This document shows positions 48,961 through 60,200 of a stretch of DNA of 64,000 nt, in pieces. The number at the start of each line of letters is the position of its first letter. Position 1 is the stretch's first letter. The translations under genes and the position numbers were made by a program. A model generated the notes under the pieces. It was not told where the DNA came from. It was given only the letters and a program-made list of their open reading frames with translations, and did not search any database. Source of the DNA: Sipunculus nudus (Eukaryota > Annelida > Sipuncula > Golfingiida > Sipunculidae); the NCBI GenBank assembly GCA_026874595.1, contig CM049311.1:53695676-53759675 (forward strand). Reading direction: 5' to 3'.

Positions 48961-50734
48961 ACTATCTACATGTCCTTTATGTTTAGAAACCCAAAAATTC
49001 ACTAACAGATTTTGATGAAGCTTTGTGGATCATTTACTGCAGATGAAAAGATGAGCCGATACAATGTCCATAGGCAGTTGCAGGATTACTGTTTGCATAA
49101 CTGACAGTTTGTGTAAATGCAGAAGTGATTAAAATTATGATGCCATCCCCGTTTTGGTTTTGGCTTCCTTGGTGGTATGTACTCTATGAATGCAATCTAC
49201 TGGGACATGAATTTCAGTGGTTATCTAAACTTAACCACTCAAGGGTTTCAAAAGCAAACCAGTCATCTTCAGTGGTGGGTAAAAGAATCAGACCACGGAA
49301 CTATTAATAAAATACTTAAGGAGATATCATATTCAGTGGTAGGTAACAGAAGTGACTGAATACCATTGCTTTTAGATCTTGTGATAAGTATTATTAAATG
49401 TTCATGTTGTTATAAATTATCTGACAGCAAATGAACTGATGTCTTTGTGTGCAGCTGAACACTGACCACAAGTGCCTACATGAACTTGAAAAAAGTGTCG
49501 CTGCACCAGTGATTAAAGCTGTTAATACTGCTCTGTGTGTGTCTAGAGTCTGTTGCTAATTAATCATATTCAAAGCAGTCTAATTGCTAGAGTCTACCGT
49601 GATTATGAGACTTTCCTGCTTGGTTAGAAGGCTTTGTGTTTACCATTACCAGAAGCACTCATTCACATTTAACCAGTTGTACCTGTACGGTATCATGTCA
49701 AATATGAAATAAAACAGAAAATATTTACAGTGTTAGAAATGTATACTTAGCATTCAAACAAATGAAAAGTTTTAAACATTAGTGTAATCTTGTACATATA
49801 TTAACTGGATAATTTCATTCTTGAAAGGAAATCTTTTATGTGAATGTTACAAAATTTCACACCACAAGATGCTGTTTAAGACCTGCGCTGGTAAGAGGCT
49901 AGCACTTGGTTGTTTTATTCAATTTAAAAATTTATTAACAGAAAATCATACATCTGGAATGAAACAGGGCTTTAATAAAAATTTTGCTGAAAAACAAAAT
50001 GAATTGAAAATAATAATATGAATGAGTAGCATAAAAATTCAGTTGCAGTGTAACTGTAGTGCCTAATTTTTATCATGAAAAAGTTAGGGCCAACAATTGG
50101 TGAATAAATGAATCAGTTAAAATGAAAGTGACCCTGCCAGTTACAAAACAGCCAAGTTTTGGTTATATATCAAACATAAAACCTACAGAATGAATCATCT
50201 AAACAATAAATTATTTAAGAATTAATTCTTTGGACAGCTGACTTCATCATCACAAGGTTTATTGTATTGCAAGGTATGGTCAGCTGTAAGCAAGCAGGAA
50301 CAAGTTAATAGAAGCTAAGGCATGGTCAGATAATTAATAAAGGCTTTATTCTTGAAATGGATTTTTTAGCCTGGATGCTTTAGAAATCATGCTGCAATGA
50401 CATGATTCAAATTTGTTAGGAGAATTTATTAAGCTGAAAGAAACAACAGAGTCTGGTCAATCAGGTTTTCTGAATTTGGATGTGCTCCCTCTGCTTAAGG
50501 GGCTGATTGGATTTTAACAGTAATAATTCCAAAAGTTATTTCACTCAAATATGTGATCATTATTTTGCCATGTTGGGTCATTAGGGTATATGACTATTCA
50601 TTGCTATCTTTTCTTTGAAATACGACAGATATAATGCTTCATTAATGATGGCTGACAATGCTCAATTCAAAAAGCATCAGTCCATTAAGAAGTGTGACTC
50701 TATTTTTAGGTCACCTACAACTCTACCAAGGTGA
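48961..50734. other. Unique intron sequence
   Basis: No gene, RNA or named repeat could be supported. Short open frames at 49125-49359 overlap one another and lack splice or homology support. Confidence 0.5.
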
Positions 50735-51292
50735 CCATTCTTTATTCTCTTAACCGTAATTGTATTATGGGGACTTTACTTTTTCCACAGCATTAACCCT
50801 ACTCTTATTCAATAATAGGTCAAATTTTGCTCCCCTGCGTTCCTGCTCCACCAATCTATTATGACATTAAGACTATTTTATCATAGCCAGCTCAGGGAGG
50901 GGTGCACAGATCCAATGTTACATTTCGTTTTGAGTGACAGCTCACCCGCCTGGCAACCAGAGTGCATAGACCACAGGCTTAGACATACAGGCCAAACACC
51001 TCTCTGCCAGAGTGCCTTGTGAATGCAACCAAAGGGATGTTGGGTCTGTTTACCTGAACCTGTGGTCAATGGCATGTGGGTTGCTGGGCCAGGGAGCTGT
51101 CATTCAAAACAAAATGTAACAACACTGGCTCTGTGCACTCCTTGCTGGGCTGGTATCCATATTTCTGGCAACAGATACATGGCTACCATAAAAGTCTCAA
51201 TGTCATAAGAGGTTGATGGAGCTAGAATGGAGAGGGAGCAATATTCGACCTATTAGTTGATAAGTGTACATTAACCCATAATACAGGGTGAC
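50735..51292. repeat. Long imperfect foldback (inverted repeat)
   Basis: The left arm (about 50735-51000) and right arm (about 51025-51292) are diverged reverse complements. Matching pieces, left versus reversed right: AATAATAGGTCAAATTTTGC / CTAATAGGTCGAATATTGC; TTATGACATTAAGACT / TTATGACATTGAGACT; GTGCACAGATCC / GTGCACAGAGCC; TTACATTTCGTTTTGAGTGA / TTACATTTTGTTTTGAATGA; GACCACAGG / GACCACAGG. The spacer is only a few tens of bases. It could be a foldback or MITE relic, or a hairpin RNA source. The opposed open frames on the two strands are a by-product of the palindrome. Confidence 0.85.
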
Positions 51293-52300
51293 TAAGCTAT
51301 TTCAATTAAAATTAATTGGTTTATGATGAATAATGACAGCACTTAGAAAAGTTAGATTAAGTTGTTTAATGCGTGGAAGATGGGTCTATCACCTTTATAC
51401 TGATCAGTAATGATTATTATTCTTTAAAAGAAACTGACAGCTGCAACTGAATTTTTGTTAAACAAAAACAAGCAGAAAAACAGCAAAATAAACCTCCAGA
51501 GCTCAGGACTACAACAACATAAACAAAATAACATTATTAAATACAATATGCACTGTCCCATAATAACACTGATGTTGTAGGGCGGGGCATCTCAAACTGT
51601 GCAGCACAAGTCTTGTTCAGTAGGCAGTGAGCAAACCTTTGAACAAAAGCATGCCTCTACAGGGCAATCAGTCTGTGGTCAAGTGGCCATCACACACAGA
51701 TCATTACCAATAGCAAGGCCAACAAGTCAGCTGATTTACTCAGGTTATCAGAAAACAAAAATCAAGTACAAATTAGTTCACAATGAACTTAAAACACAGA
51801 CATGCACATCAGATCAGCCTCCAATAGAGGACTGACATAATGAAATGTTTAACTGAGCAAGTTTATCGCTTTTCATGTATATTTGTCTCCTGATAGAGCT
51901 TGGAATATTACTAAAGATTATAAATGCAATTAACTAGACTGAGAATTCAATCTGCTGCCATACTAGTCCTTATTAAAGCATGATCAAAACAAGAAATCTC
52001 ACATGAAAATATGGTTTGGAATGAAAAGACATGGTTAAAAGACTGTTGTTGCAGAAAAACAGACAAGACAACTAACAGGTACATTGTTTTATCTAATAGT
52101 TTCGGCAAATCTTTGAGCAAAAAAAACCCAAAAAAACAAGTTTCTGTGATCTCCAGAAAAACTAATTGATATCAAGGTGCATGAGGAGAGCATTTCTAAG
52201 CTATCTGGACTATTTAGCATTTGTTGCTGTGGTCAATGTCACAGTCTACTGCATCAACCTGGCTAGCTGCCAGGTATATACTGGGTTAGCAGGGGCAGAT
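51293..52300. other. Unique intron sequence
   Basis: No supported gene or repeat. Ordinary AT-rich intronic composition. Confidence 0.5.
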
Positions 52301-52433
52301 CCAGGATTTAGGAAAAAGGGGGGGGGGGGGGGGGTCCAACTCAGAAGGACTAACGAAAGACCTAAAAAAAGTCCCAAGGTCAAGAAAAAGGGGGGGGGGG
52401 GTCCAGGCTGCAAAATTTCGCCTGAAACCCTTA
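52292..52433 (+). repeat. GCAGATCCAGG-polyG element
   Basis: GGGGCAGATCCAGGATTTAG followed by G-runs at 52319-52334 and 52390-52401, with GTCCAACT and GTCCAGGCTG after each. A related fragment in reverse is at 61155-61215 (CCTGGACCCCC, GATCCGCTTC). Confidence 0.6.
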
Positions 52434-52608
52434 AACAAGGCCTACAGGCCTAATGCGAAACTTGTGCAATGTTTGGGAGTATGAATGGAGGTTTATTTTT
52501 AAAATTTAATATTGATCCTCTTAAGTACTGCATATCTACCTTAGTCATTATGATTTCAGCAAAATCGACGTTTCGGACCTGCAAGTTTCAGACTAGGACA
52601 TTTTAAAA
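52434..52608 (+). mobile_element. Beta 5' fragment
   Basis: AACAAGGCCTACAGGCCTAA then GCGAAACTTGTGC, a beta 5' end followed by sequence that does not match the other beta copies. Confidence 0.55.
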
Positions 52609-53395
52609 CTAGAATATGGTTAGTCGACAAGCTACTATGTTTATCCGCTGAAATCAGAGTGGGACAGGTGAAGTGAGGCATGCATTAAGTGGCAAGGGGA
52701 ATAGTTAGGTGTGTTGCATATTAGCATGGATGTCTGCAGCGTAAACATGAATGTAGGTGGTGCCACCTGTCATAAAATCAAGAAAATTGTCCAGGATGTA
52801 TAAACCTGCAAAATTTCAGGTGGATAAGTCAAACCATTTCTGAGATATGATTGATTTTATCCCAAGGCAGATGAACAGATGGACGCTGTGCATAAGTGGT
52901 TGCAGATGGCGCCACAAGTTTTGCCTATGATGAATAGCTATGTGAGATCTATACACATGCAAAAATTTTGGCCCAATCGGTCAAATGGTTCCCAAGATAT
53001 GAGCTTGGATGTCTGCAGAGTAAACCTGAATGTAGGTGGCACCATCTGTCATAAAATAAAGAGGGCTGTCCAGGATGTATAAACCTGCAAAATTTCAGGT
53101 GGAAAAGTCAAACCACTGCTGAGATATGAGTGATTTTATCCCAAGCCAGATGAACAGATGGACACTGTGCAAAAATGGTTGCAGTGTAGGTTATAAAGCT
53201 ATCAGAGGGCTACATTTGTGCAAAATTGTTGGCCTGATTGGTCAAACGGTTCCCGAGATATGTGGGTTTATGTGTGGAAAGAGACGCACAAATGGATGCT
53301 GGGCAGCGAGGAAAGGTCAGAGGTCAACCAAAAATGAGGGGCAGCAGTCAACATGTGACCTGATGATAAACCCGATTCCCTTAAAATGCTAACCA
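52609..53395 (-). mobile_element. Gamma Helitron-like element, copy E (one end missing)
   Basis: Left end CTAGAATATGGTTAGTCGAC at 52609 after an A-run, with modules as in copies A-D (GGTGGTGCCACC, CTGTGCA, CCACTGCTGAGATATGAGTG, AGGAAAGGTCAGAGGTCA). The GTTTTGGCGGATAC hairpin of the other end is absent; similarity fades near 53395. Confidence 0.7.
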
Positions 53396-53459
53396 AGTTT
53401 TTTCAAACAGTTGAAAGATATAGTTCCAATAATCTGGGAATTCTGCATCTAGACATAGT

Positions 53460-53509
53460 GTCTAGACGTCTAGACGCTTGGTCTAGATGTCTAGACACAT
53501 TGTCTAGAC
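53460..53509. promoter_or_regulatory. Cluster of GTCTAGAC palindromes (Smad-element-like)
   Basis: Four exact GTCTAGAC (53460-53467, 53468-53475, 53489-53496, 53502-53509) and one GTCTAGAT (53481-53488) within 50 bases. GTCTAGAC is the classic palindromic Smad-binding element. It could equally be a small decayed tandem repeat. No function is shown. Confidence 0.4.
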
Positions 53510-54235
53510 ACCTGCCAGAGCCAGGTCAGTTGCTATGGTGATGTCTGGACCCCACCTGTTTGTACTGAGTGACCTCTTGACTTGGCTGCTGAAACTCAGC
53601 ATGTTGTCAAATCTGTTTTCAAACACAGAAATCCTTTTTCAATTGGCTACACTACTTTTTTAAAGCTGCATTTACCCAATCTATTCTTATAAAACTGGCA
53701 GAACCCTACCATAAAATAATTCTTGTAAAGTTTAAACCAATCAGCTTAACAGTTTCATCATAAATCAGTGTATAAGCTAGAAGAGTTTAAAATTACATCT
53801 TCGCTTGTAAAAAAACACAACATTGGTATAAAATTTGGTGATTATAGCTCTAGCTGTTTCTGAGATTGTAATTTTAGTGTGCTTTTTTGGACAGATGACT
53901 AAGATCAACCTACTGTAACTTAGCCAAAAATCTCCGAACTGGAACCATTTGAACAAACTTGAGAAAGATTGTTCCAGGGATCATTTCTGTGATATATTGG
54001 ACAATTGGCTGGACAGTTTAGGAGAAGATTTTTAAAGCTTTTTTAGCTTTTTCCCTATAAAATCTAAAAAAATGCAGTTAGAAAATAAATAAACAAAATC
54101 GGATAGAGTTTTTCAGATGACTGATTATTTGCAAAAAATTAGCTTCTGCCATTTTGAGATAGCTATGGTTAACGTATAGACAACGCACGACGCACGACGC
54201 CGCACCATCACATAAGCTCACAGGTTTCCTAAAAA
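53510..54235 (+). mobile_element. Beta 3' fragment
   Basis: Beta interior modules (AACTTAGCCAAAAATCTCCG, GGGATCATTTCTGTG) run to a 3' tip CATAAGCTCACAGGTTTCCTAAAAA at about 54235. The 5' part is missing or replaced. Confidence 0.65.
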
Positions 54236-54667
54236 TGGTAAGTTGGGTGGTGCCACCTGTCTGGGTGACAAGAAAGCTCTCCAAGATGGATGTACATGCC
54301 AAATTTGAGACCAAAACATTGAATGACTCCTCAGATATGAACAATTTTCACCTAAAACAAATGGACAGATGGACACCACACAAAAAAAGAATGGCAGATG
54401 GCATCACCAGTCTTGAGTACAAGATGGAGGAGGCCAAAATCTATAGACAGCACGGTTTCAGAACAATACAGCACACCACTCCTAACAAAAGAGCATTAAT
54501 TTATTCTTAGGAATCAGGAAGCTAGGTGGTGCCACCTGTCTGGTATATGACAAAACTTTCAAAGATGGATGGACATGCCAAATTTCAGACCAATACCTTG
54601 AACCTCACCGGGTATACGAGCAATTTTCACCCAAAGCACATGTATAGATGGACATCAGACGAAAAAA
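54236..54667 (-). repeat. Delta-type modules, reversed
   Basis: Reverse complement of the 33873-34830 module family (GGTGCCACCTGTCTGG, CATGCCAAATTTGAGACCAA, CTTGAGTACAAGATGGAGGA). It is interrupted by alpha copy g and resumes at 56576-56690 with GGAAGATGGCGCCAACAGTC. Confidence 0.7.
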
Positions 54668-56482
54668 AACAAGGGACCCATGGGTCACTGTGCTCAGCTG
54701 AAGTTTACCTTGAAGGTAAAAATCTAAAATAATATCAAATGGAGACAAAGTGTGAGAGGAAGAGGTAATAAAGGCCATGGTTGGTTTATATGATTGGTTT
54801 GTATTTTTGAGCAAGAAATTGTTGCAAATAATATTTTGTGACATGACCATGTGTTTCCTAATGTTGAAACTGAAGCATGTGAGCAGTTTGTGAACAAATG
54901 ATCTGTACTATTACCATGATCATTAGTTGGCTTTTTGATAAAATGTTGACATTTCAGTAGTTTACATATTTGTTTAATTGAATCTATGTTTTGTATAATA
55001 TATATTATTAAATATATATGTATTTTTTTTTATCAAATGTATACAGCTGAAATATAACTAATTAACAACATAAAACAGGGTAAACAATGCCTAATCTCAA
55101 ATTCTGCTGAGGCAGGAAAATAATGAACAAATGTTTGTATTAAATCCTCATTTTTTATCACATCAATTTTTTTAAAATTTAAGTTTATATTTTTATACAT
55201 TTCCAATATAACAGATATATCTGAATATAAAAGTTGATCCATAATTCTCAATTGCATCATCATAAATCTCAATCTTTTCAGATAACACCACATCTAGCAT
55301 ACAAATGTTTATTTATCATTTACCACAAAAATATATCTTTTAAATCTGCAAGACAATAAATATCTAAAAATAATACTTGATTTAGATTTCACAATTTTTA
55401 ATTGTGTCTTTATTTATCCATAATGTGCTTCATATTTTATAAATTTAAGCATACTGATGGATTCAATTATATTTGTTAAAATCATTTAAAAGAAAATTGA
55501 TTTCTTTAAACATGCTACATTACACAACATTGCATCTTCTGGATTACACCTTGAATTACTTTTTCTAGGAAAGTTTATGCATATCGGAGTGGAAACAGCA
55601 TTACAATAAAGGAGGTACAGTGAAAACAATAACAATTACTGCATAACACTTGGTGGGTTGGGTTTGCGGTGGGGGGGGGGGGGATTGGGGTGTTGATATG
55701 AGAATAACTGTACACCTGTCACAGCAGGGGATCTCCCCAGTGACTGTAACAAATCAGAAACCCTGGCATAGCTGACTTCCAGTGACCTGGAGTGGGACCC
55801 TGCATCTGTAATCAAAGCAAATGACTACAATAGAGCCTCAAGAAAAAAAAAATCAATAACTAGCTTAATTTTCAAGCTTTTATTTTCAAATTTCAAATTT
55901 AAACAAATTAAATATTTATGTTTACATGCTGTGAAAATTAAACCAATGGTACTTACAGGAAAAAAACGTGCCATGGTCAAAGTTGGGCAAAATTTAAGGT
56001 ACTGATTTTATTTTTATGCTAATAACTTAAAAATTTTGCAAAATTCAGATCTAATTTTGAGTAAACAATTGAATCTTAATTAAACATAATTATATACTTG
56101 GGAAAATAGACTCTAGTTTCAAAATTTTTCATGTTAAGTGAGTAAATATTTTTCCTGATTTTTTACAAAGTCCATTATGTTCGAGCCCATATCTTAAAGA
56201 ATTTATACTTAAATTCTGGCATGTACATAGGAACTATATAGAGGAATATTAATGGTAAGTATGACGAAAAACAGATGAGTGGTTTTGATATTAGGCAGTC
56301 CTGAAGTGTGAAAATAGGATTTTAATAAAAAATTGAGGTTTTTCCTTAATTTCTCAAAGGAATGAAGTCGCAAAGACCCAGTTTTCGGCTTGGTAGGAGA
56401 TCTTGGGGACATCTAACATTATGCTGAATTTTGGATTCCTAGGTCTTATGGTTTCAAAATGTGCCACATCTACGGACGGACG

Positions 56483-56514
<32 letters not shown>

Positions 56515-56575
56515 GACCGACGACGGACAATGGACCACGACTATAGCTCAGATGACTTATAGTCAGCTGAGCTAA
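54668..56575 (+). mobile_element. Alpha element, copy g
   Basis: 5' end AACAAGGGACCCATGGGTCAC at 54668 inside an A-run, 3' hairpin and A-run at 56540-56578. The body is the undisturbed version of copy f and gives the empty site for copy c. G-run at 55671-55683. It is inserted in a delta module. No gene recognised. Confidence 0.85.
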
Positions 56576-56872
56576 AAATGGAAGATGGCGCCAACAGTCT
56601 TGAGTAAAAGATGGAGTATTCCAAGATCTATGGATATGCACAATTTCAGGCCAAAAGGGCAAATCACTCCTCAGTAAGGGCATTAATTTTTTCTAAACAA
56701 GGCCTACAGGCCTAATGCGAACCTGTGCATTGGGAAATACACCAGGTATAATGCTTCAATGCTGGACCATGACTTCTCATGTATATGAACAATGCAGGTA
56801 CTAAACATTTTGAATAAGAAACAATTACACAAATATCACTGCTGAAATTCTGGCATGGGTGCACACAACACA

Positions 56873-58170
56873 ACTAGGGACCCATGGGTCTCAACGCTCA
56901 GTTGAATTTGTCTATAAGGATATTTTGAAAGAAATTTTTCGGAACGACAGTCCTGTGACCTTAACCAATGACCTTGTGACCAAAAAATCTTAGAACTTAA
57001 TATCCTTGAACTTGCAGCATTAGGATTATTGTAACAATCTTTTAAAAAGTGACCTTGACCTCTGACCAGATAACCTCAAATTCTACAGGTTTCCTCACTT
57101 TGGGCAAGTAAGTCATGTGTGAATGTTGGAAAGTTCAGGATGAAAAGTTTGATTTACAGTGCATCCACAATCGTTTTAAAGATGTGGCTTCTGTGACCTT
57201 CAACTCAGATCGCTGGACCCTGAAAATTAAATGAATATACACATGTGGTTGGTCATTATTAAATCAAGTTTGAAGCCAGTCTGTCTATCCAAAGCAGAAT
57301 TATCATCCATAAACTAATTTGTGAATGGATGGGCCCTGTGACCTTGACCATTGACCTGTGTCCCAAAAATCAAACAGAATCTTCCCCCTCGTGGCAGGTT
57401 AGCAATATCTTGAAAATGGAAGGTTTGCGATGAAAAGTTTGGCTTCAAATGCATACACATTCCTTTTAAAGAAATGGGTCCTGTGACCTTGACCTTTGAC
57501 CGTTGGACCCCAAAATCAACATGGTTCTTACTTTAGTGGTGGGCCATTTATAAGTTAAGTTTAAAACCAATATATCAAACTTAACTGGAGTTATCATCTG
57601 GAAACTAATTTGTGTGGATGGACGGATTGACAGACAGATAGACATACAAACAGACAGACTGCCAGACAGGGTGATTAGTATAGGGCATCCACTTGTGATC
57701 AATAAACACACCTGGTTTAGGACACCAGATGTAATGACAGTTGAGAAACTGACATGATTTTTGTCATTTTATAGTAAATAAATAGAAAAATATTTGTTAA
57801 AATAGGAAAAAATTTAGGTGGTGCCACCATGTTTCAGGAACTGACAAAACTAGTCAAGGTCAAAATTCAAGGCAAGATTCATGACAAACCATGCATTAAT
57901 TATCAAGATATTGGAGGTTTTGTATCAATTTTTTTAACTATTCTGGGGGGTACTTTCAAGCCCCATAGCTCGAAGGAAAAAGGTTGCAGTGACCTAATTT
58001 CAGGTTTCCAAGGACATTTTTAATTGACCTCCCTGGATGCTCACTTAGAAGTTTCTAGGACCATCTTTTACGATTTGTGCCCTGCTAACGGAGGGACGAA
58101 CATCCAGACGGACGACGGACAAATCGCCATTCCTATACCTCAGTTGACTTACAGTCAGCTGAGCTAAAAA
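56873..58170 (+). mobile_element. Alpha-type element, short divergent copy h
   Basis: 5' end ACTAGGGACCCATGGGTCTC, 3' end CTCAGTTGACTTACAGTCAG then CTGAGCTAAAAA. It interrupts CACACAACACAA|AAATGATTG (intact at 21427-21445). The interior differs from other alpha copies and is rich in TGACCTTGACCT/TGACCTTTGACC repeats. Confidence 0.8.
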
Positions 58171-60016
58171 TGATTGTAGCTGGCACCACCAGTCTTGTAT
58201 ACAACAAAGCTATCACAGATGTATACATATGACCAAGTTCAGACTGATATATCAAACCCCTCCTGAGAAATAAGCAGGGACACACACTGTGCAAAAAATT
58301 ATTGTAGGTGGCACCACCAGTCTTGTATATGACAAGTATACGATAATTAGAATACGATAGGTATAAATATGCCCAATTTCAGGATGATATATCAAATTCC
58401 TCAATAGAAATAAGCAGGCACAAAAGTCACACACTGTGCAAATGTCATTGCAGGTGGTGACACCTGTCTTGTGAACAAGAAACCCATCAAAGACAAATAG
58501 ACAGGTCAGAATATTAGGCCAATACATCAAACTTACCTTAAGTCTGATGCATGGGGCTGACCACGCTTAGGTGAGAAAGGCAGTTGCCCAGAGTGAACTG
58601 TGACAAATTTGCTAGCTTAGGCTACTACACTGAGTGAACTCATGACCTGCACCTGGCTAGACTGGGTGAACTTTTGACCTGTACCTGGCTGCATTGAGTG
58701 AACTCTTGACCTGTTGCCTAATCTGATACAGTTGGCAGTCTGCCAAAGCTATAAATAGATTGGCTCCACATGCAGCCCAGAGGGGCATGACACCCATGAG
58801 ATGATCACATGGTGCCCATGAGGTGATCACATGGTGCCCATGAGGTGTTCACATGTTACCCATGAGGGGATCACATCCCTTGTGCTTGGCTGCACTGACT
58901 GAACTCTTGACCTATATCTGGCTGCACTGAATGAACTCTTGATCTATTGCCAAATCTGAAACAGTTGGCAGTTTCTTAACCTATTTAAATATACAGACAC
59001 GATCTTGGCCTGTTGACACATCTGTTTACACATACTGAAAGACTCTGGCTAAAATGCTTTTTTTCAAGCTGAAATATTCATACACTTTTTTTTATTCAAA
59101 ATATCTAGAATAATAAAAGATTCAGTTCTTTCATTGTTAAAGGTCCAATAGTTCTGCCAAAAATCATTCAAGTAAACTTGAACAAAGGCCACCTAAAAAT
59201 ATTCAATAATTTTGTAGAAGAACAGATTTGCAGTCCTCAGTTTGAGTTAGACATAATAATGGCCATAAAACCAATTAAGTTTTTCTGATATGATTGAAAG
59301 AACCATGTCCTATGATAATTCTTTTGAAAAATTGAACGATTCAACTTGACAGTTTTATCATAAACATTTTAAGCTGAAAGAGGCTAAAATTATGAGGTTT
59401 TTGCCCATAAAAAAAACAGGTCAATATAGGTGGCACATAAAAATCTGCAACTTCAAATATGAGACATGTGACCAACATTTGCCCTGGCATAAATTTTGGT
59501 GATGATAACTCTGGCCGTTTCTGAGATTGTCATTTTAGTATGCTTTTTAGACAGATAACTAGGTTCAACTTCCTGTAATTCGGCCAAAATTCATCTAACT
59601 TGAACCATTTGAATAAACTTGAGAGAGATGGCATAAAAGAATATTTCTGTGAAATAATGAACCATTGGCTTGACTGTTTCAGAGGAGATGATTTTTAAAG
59701 GTTTTTTAGCTTTTTCTCTATAAAATTTAAGAAAATGCCATTTTTTCAGATGGCTAATTTTTTGCATTAAATTTCATGATGCTAGCTCCACTCATTTTCA
59801 AAATAGTACGGGTTAACATATACCTGTGATTGTAAACATTGCCTAGCATGAGGAATATCTAAAATCATAAATCTACATATTTTAAAAGTTTTTAAAAAAC
59901 ATTCTTGTCAATATTAACCAAAGATAACCTGAAATCTAAATGTCTGGAGCATGATGTAACGGATGCTGATAAACTGGTTCCAGGCTAGATGTATCTGCTT
60001 CACACAGCTAACATAT

Positions 60017-60200
60017 ATGGTAAAATGACTCAATTCAATCTTTATTATTCATCCAAAATTCATTCTTTGGAACCATAAAAGACAATTATTATAAGAATTA
60101 TTCAGGGGATGGTAAAATGACTCAATTCAATCTTTATTATTCATCCAAAATTCATTCTTTGGAACCATAAAAGACAATTATTATAAGAATTATTCAGGGG
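60017..60200. repeat. Exact 92-bp tandem duplication
   Basis: 60017-60108 is repeated without visible change at 60109-60200 inside the beta element. Could be a recent event or an assembly artefact. Confidence 0.95.

Noticed and set aside
50881-51208. Pair of opposed open frames near 51 kb
   Set aside because: Both arise from the two arms of the foldback.
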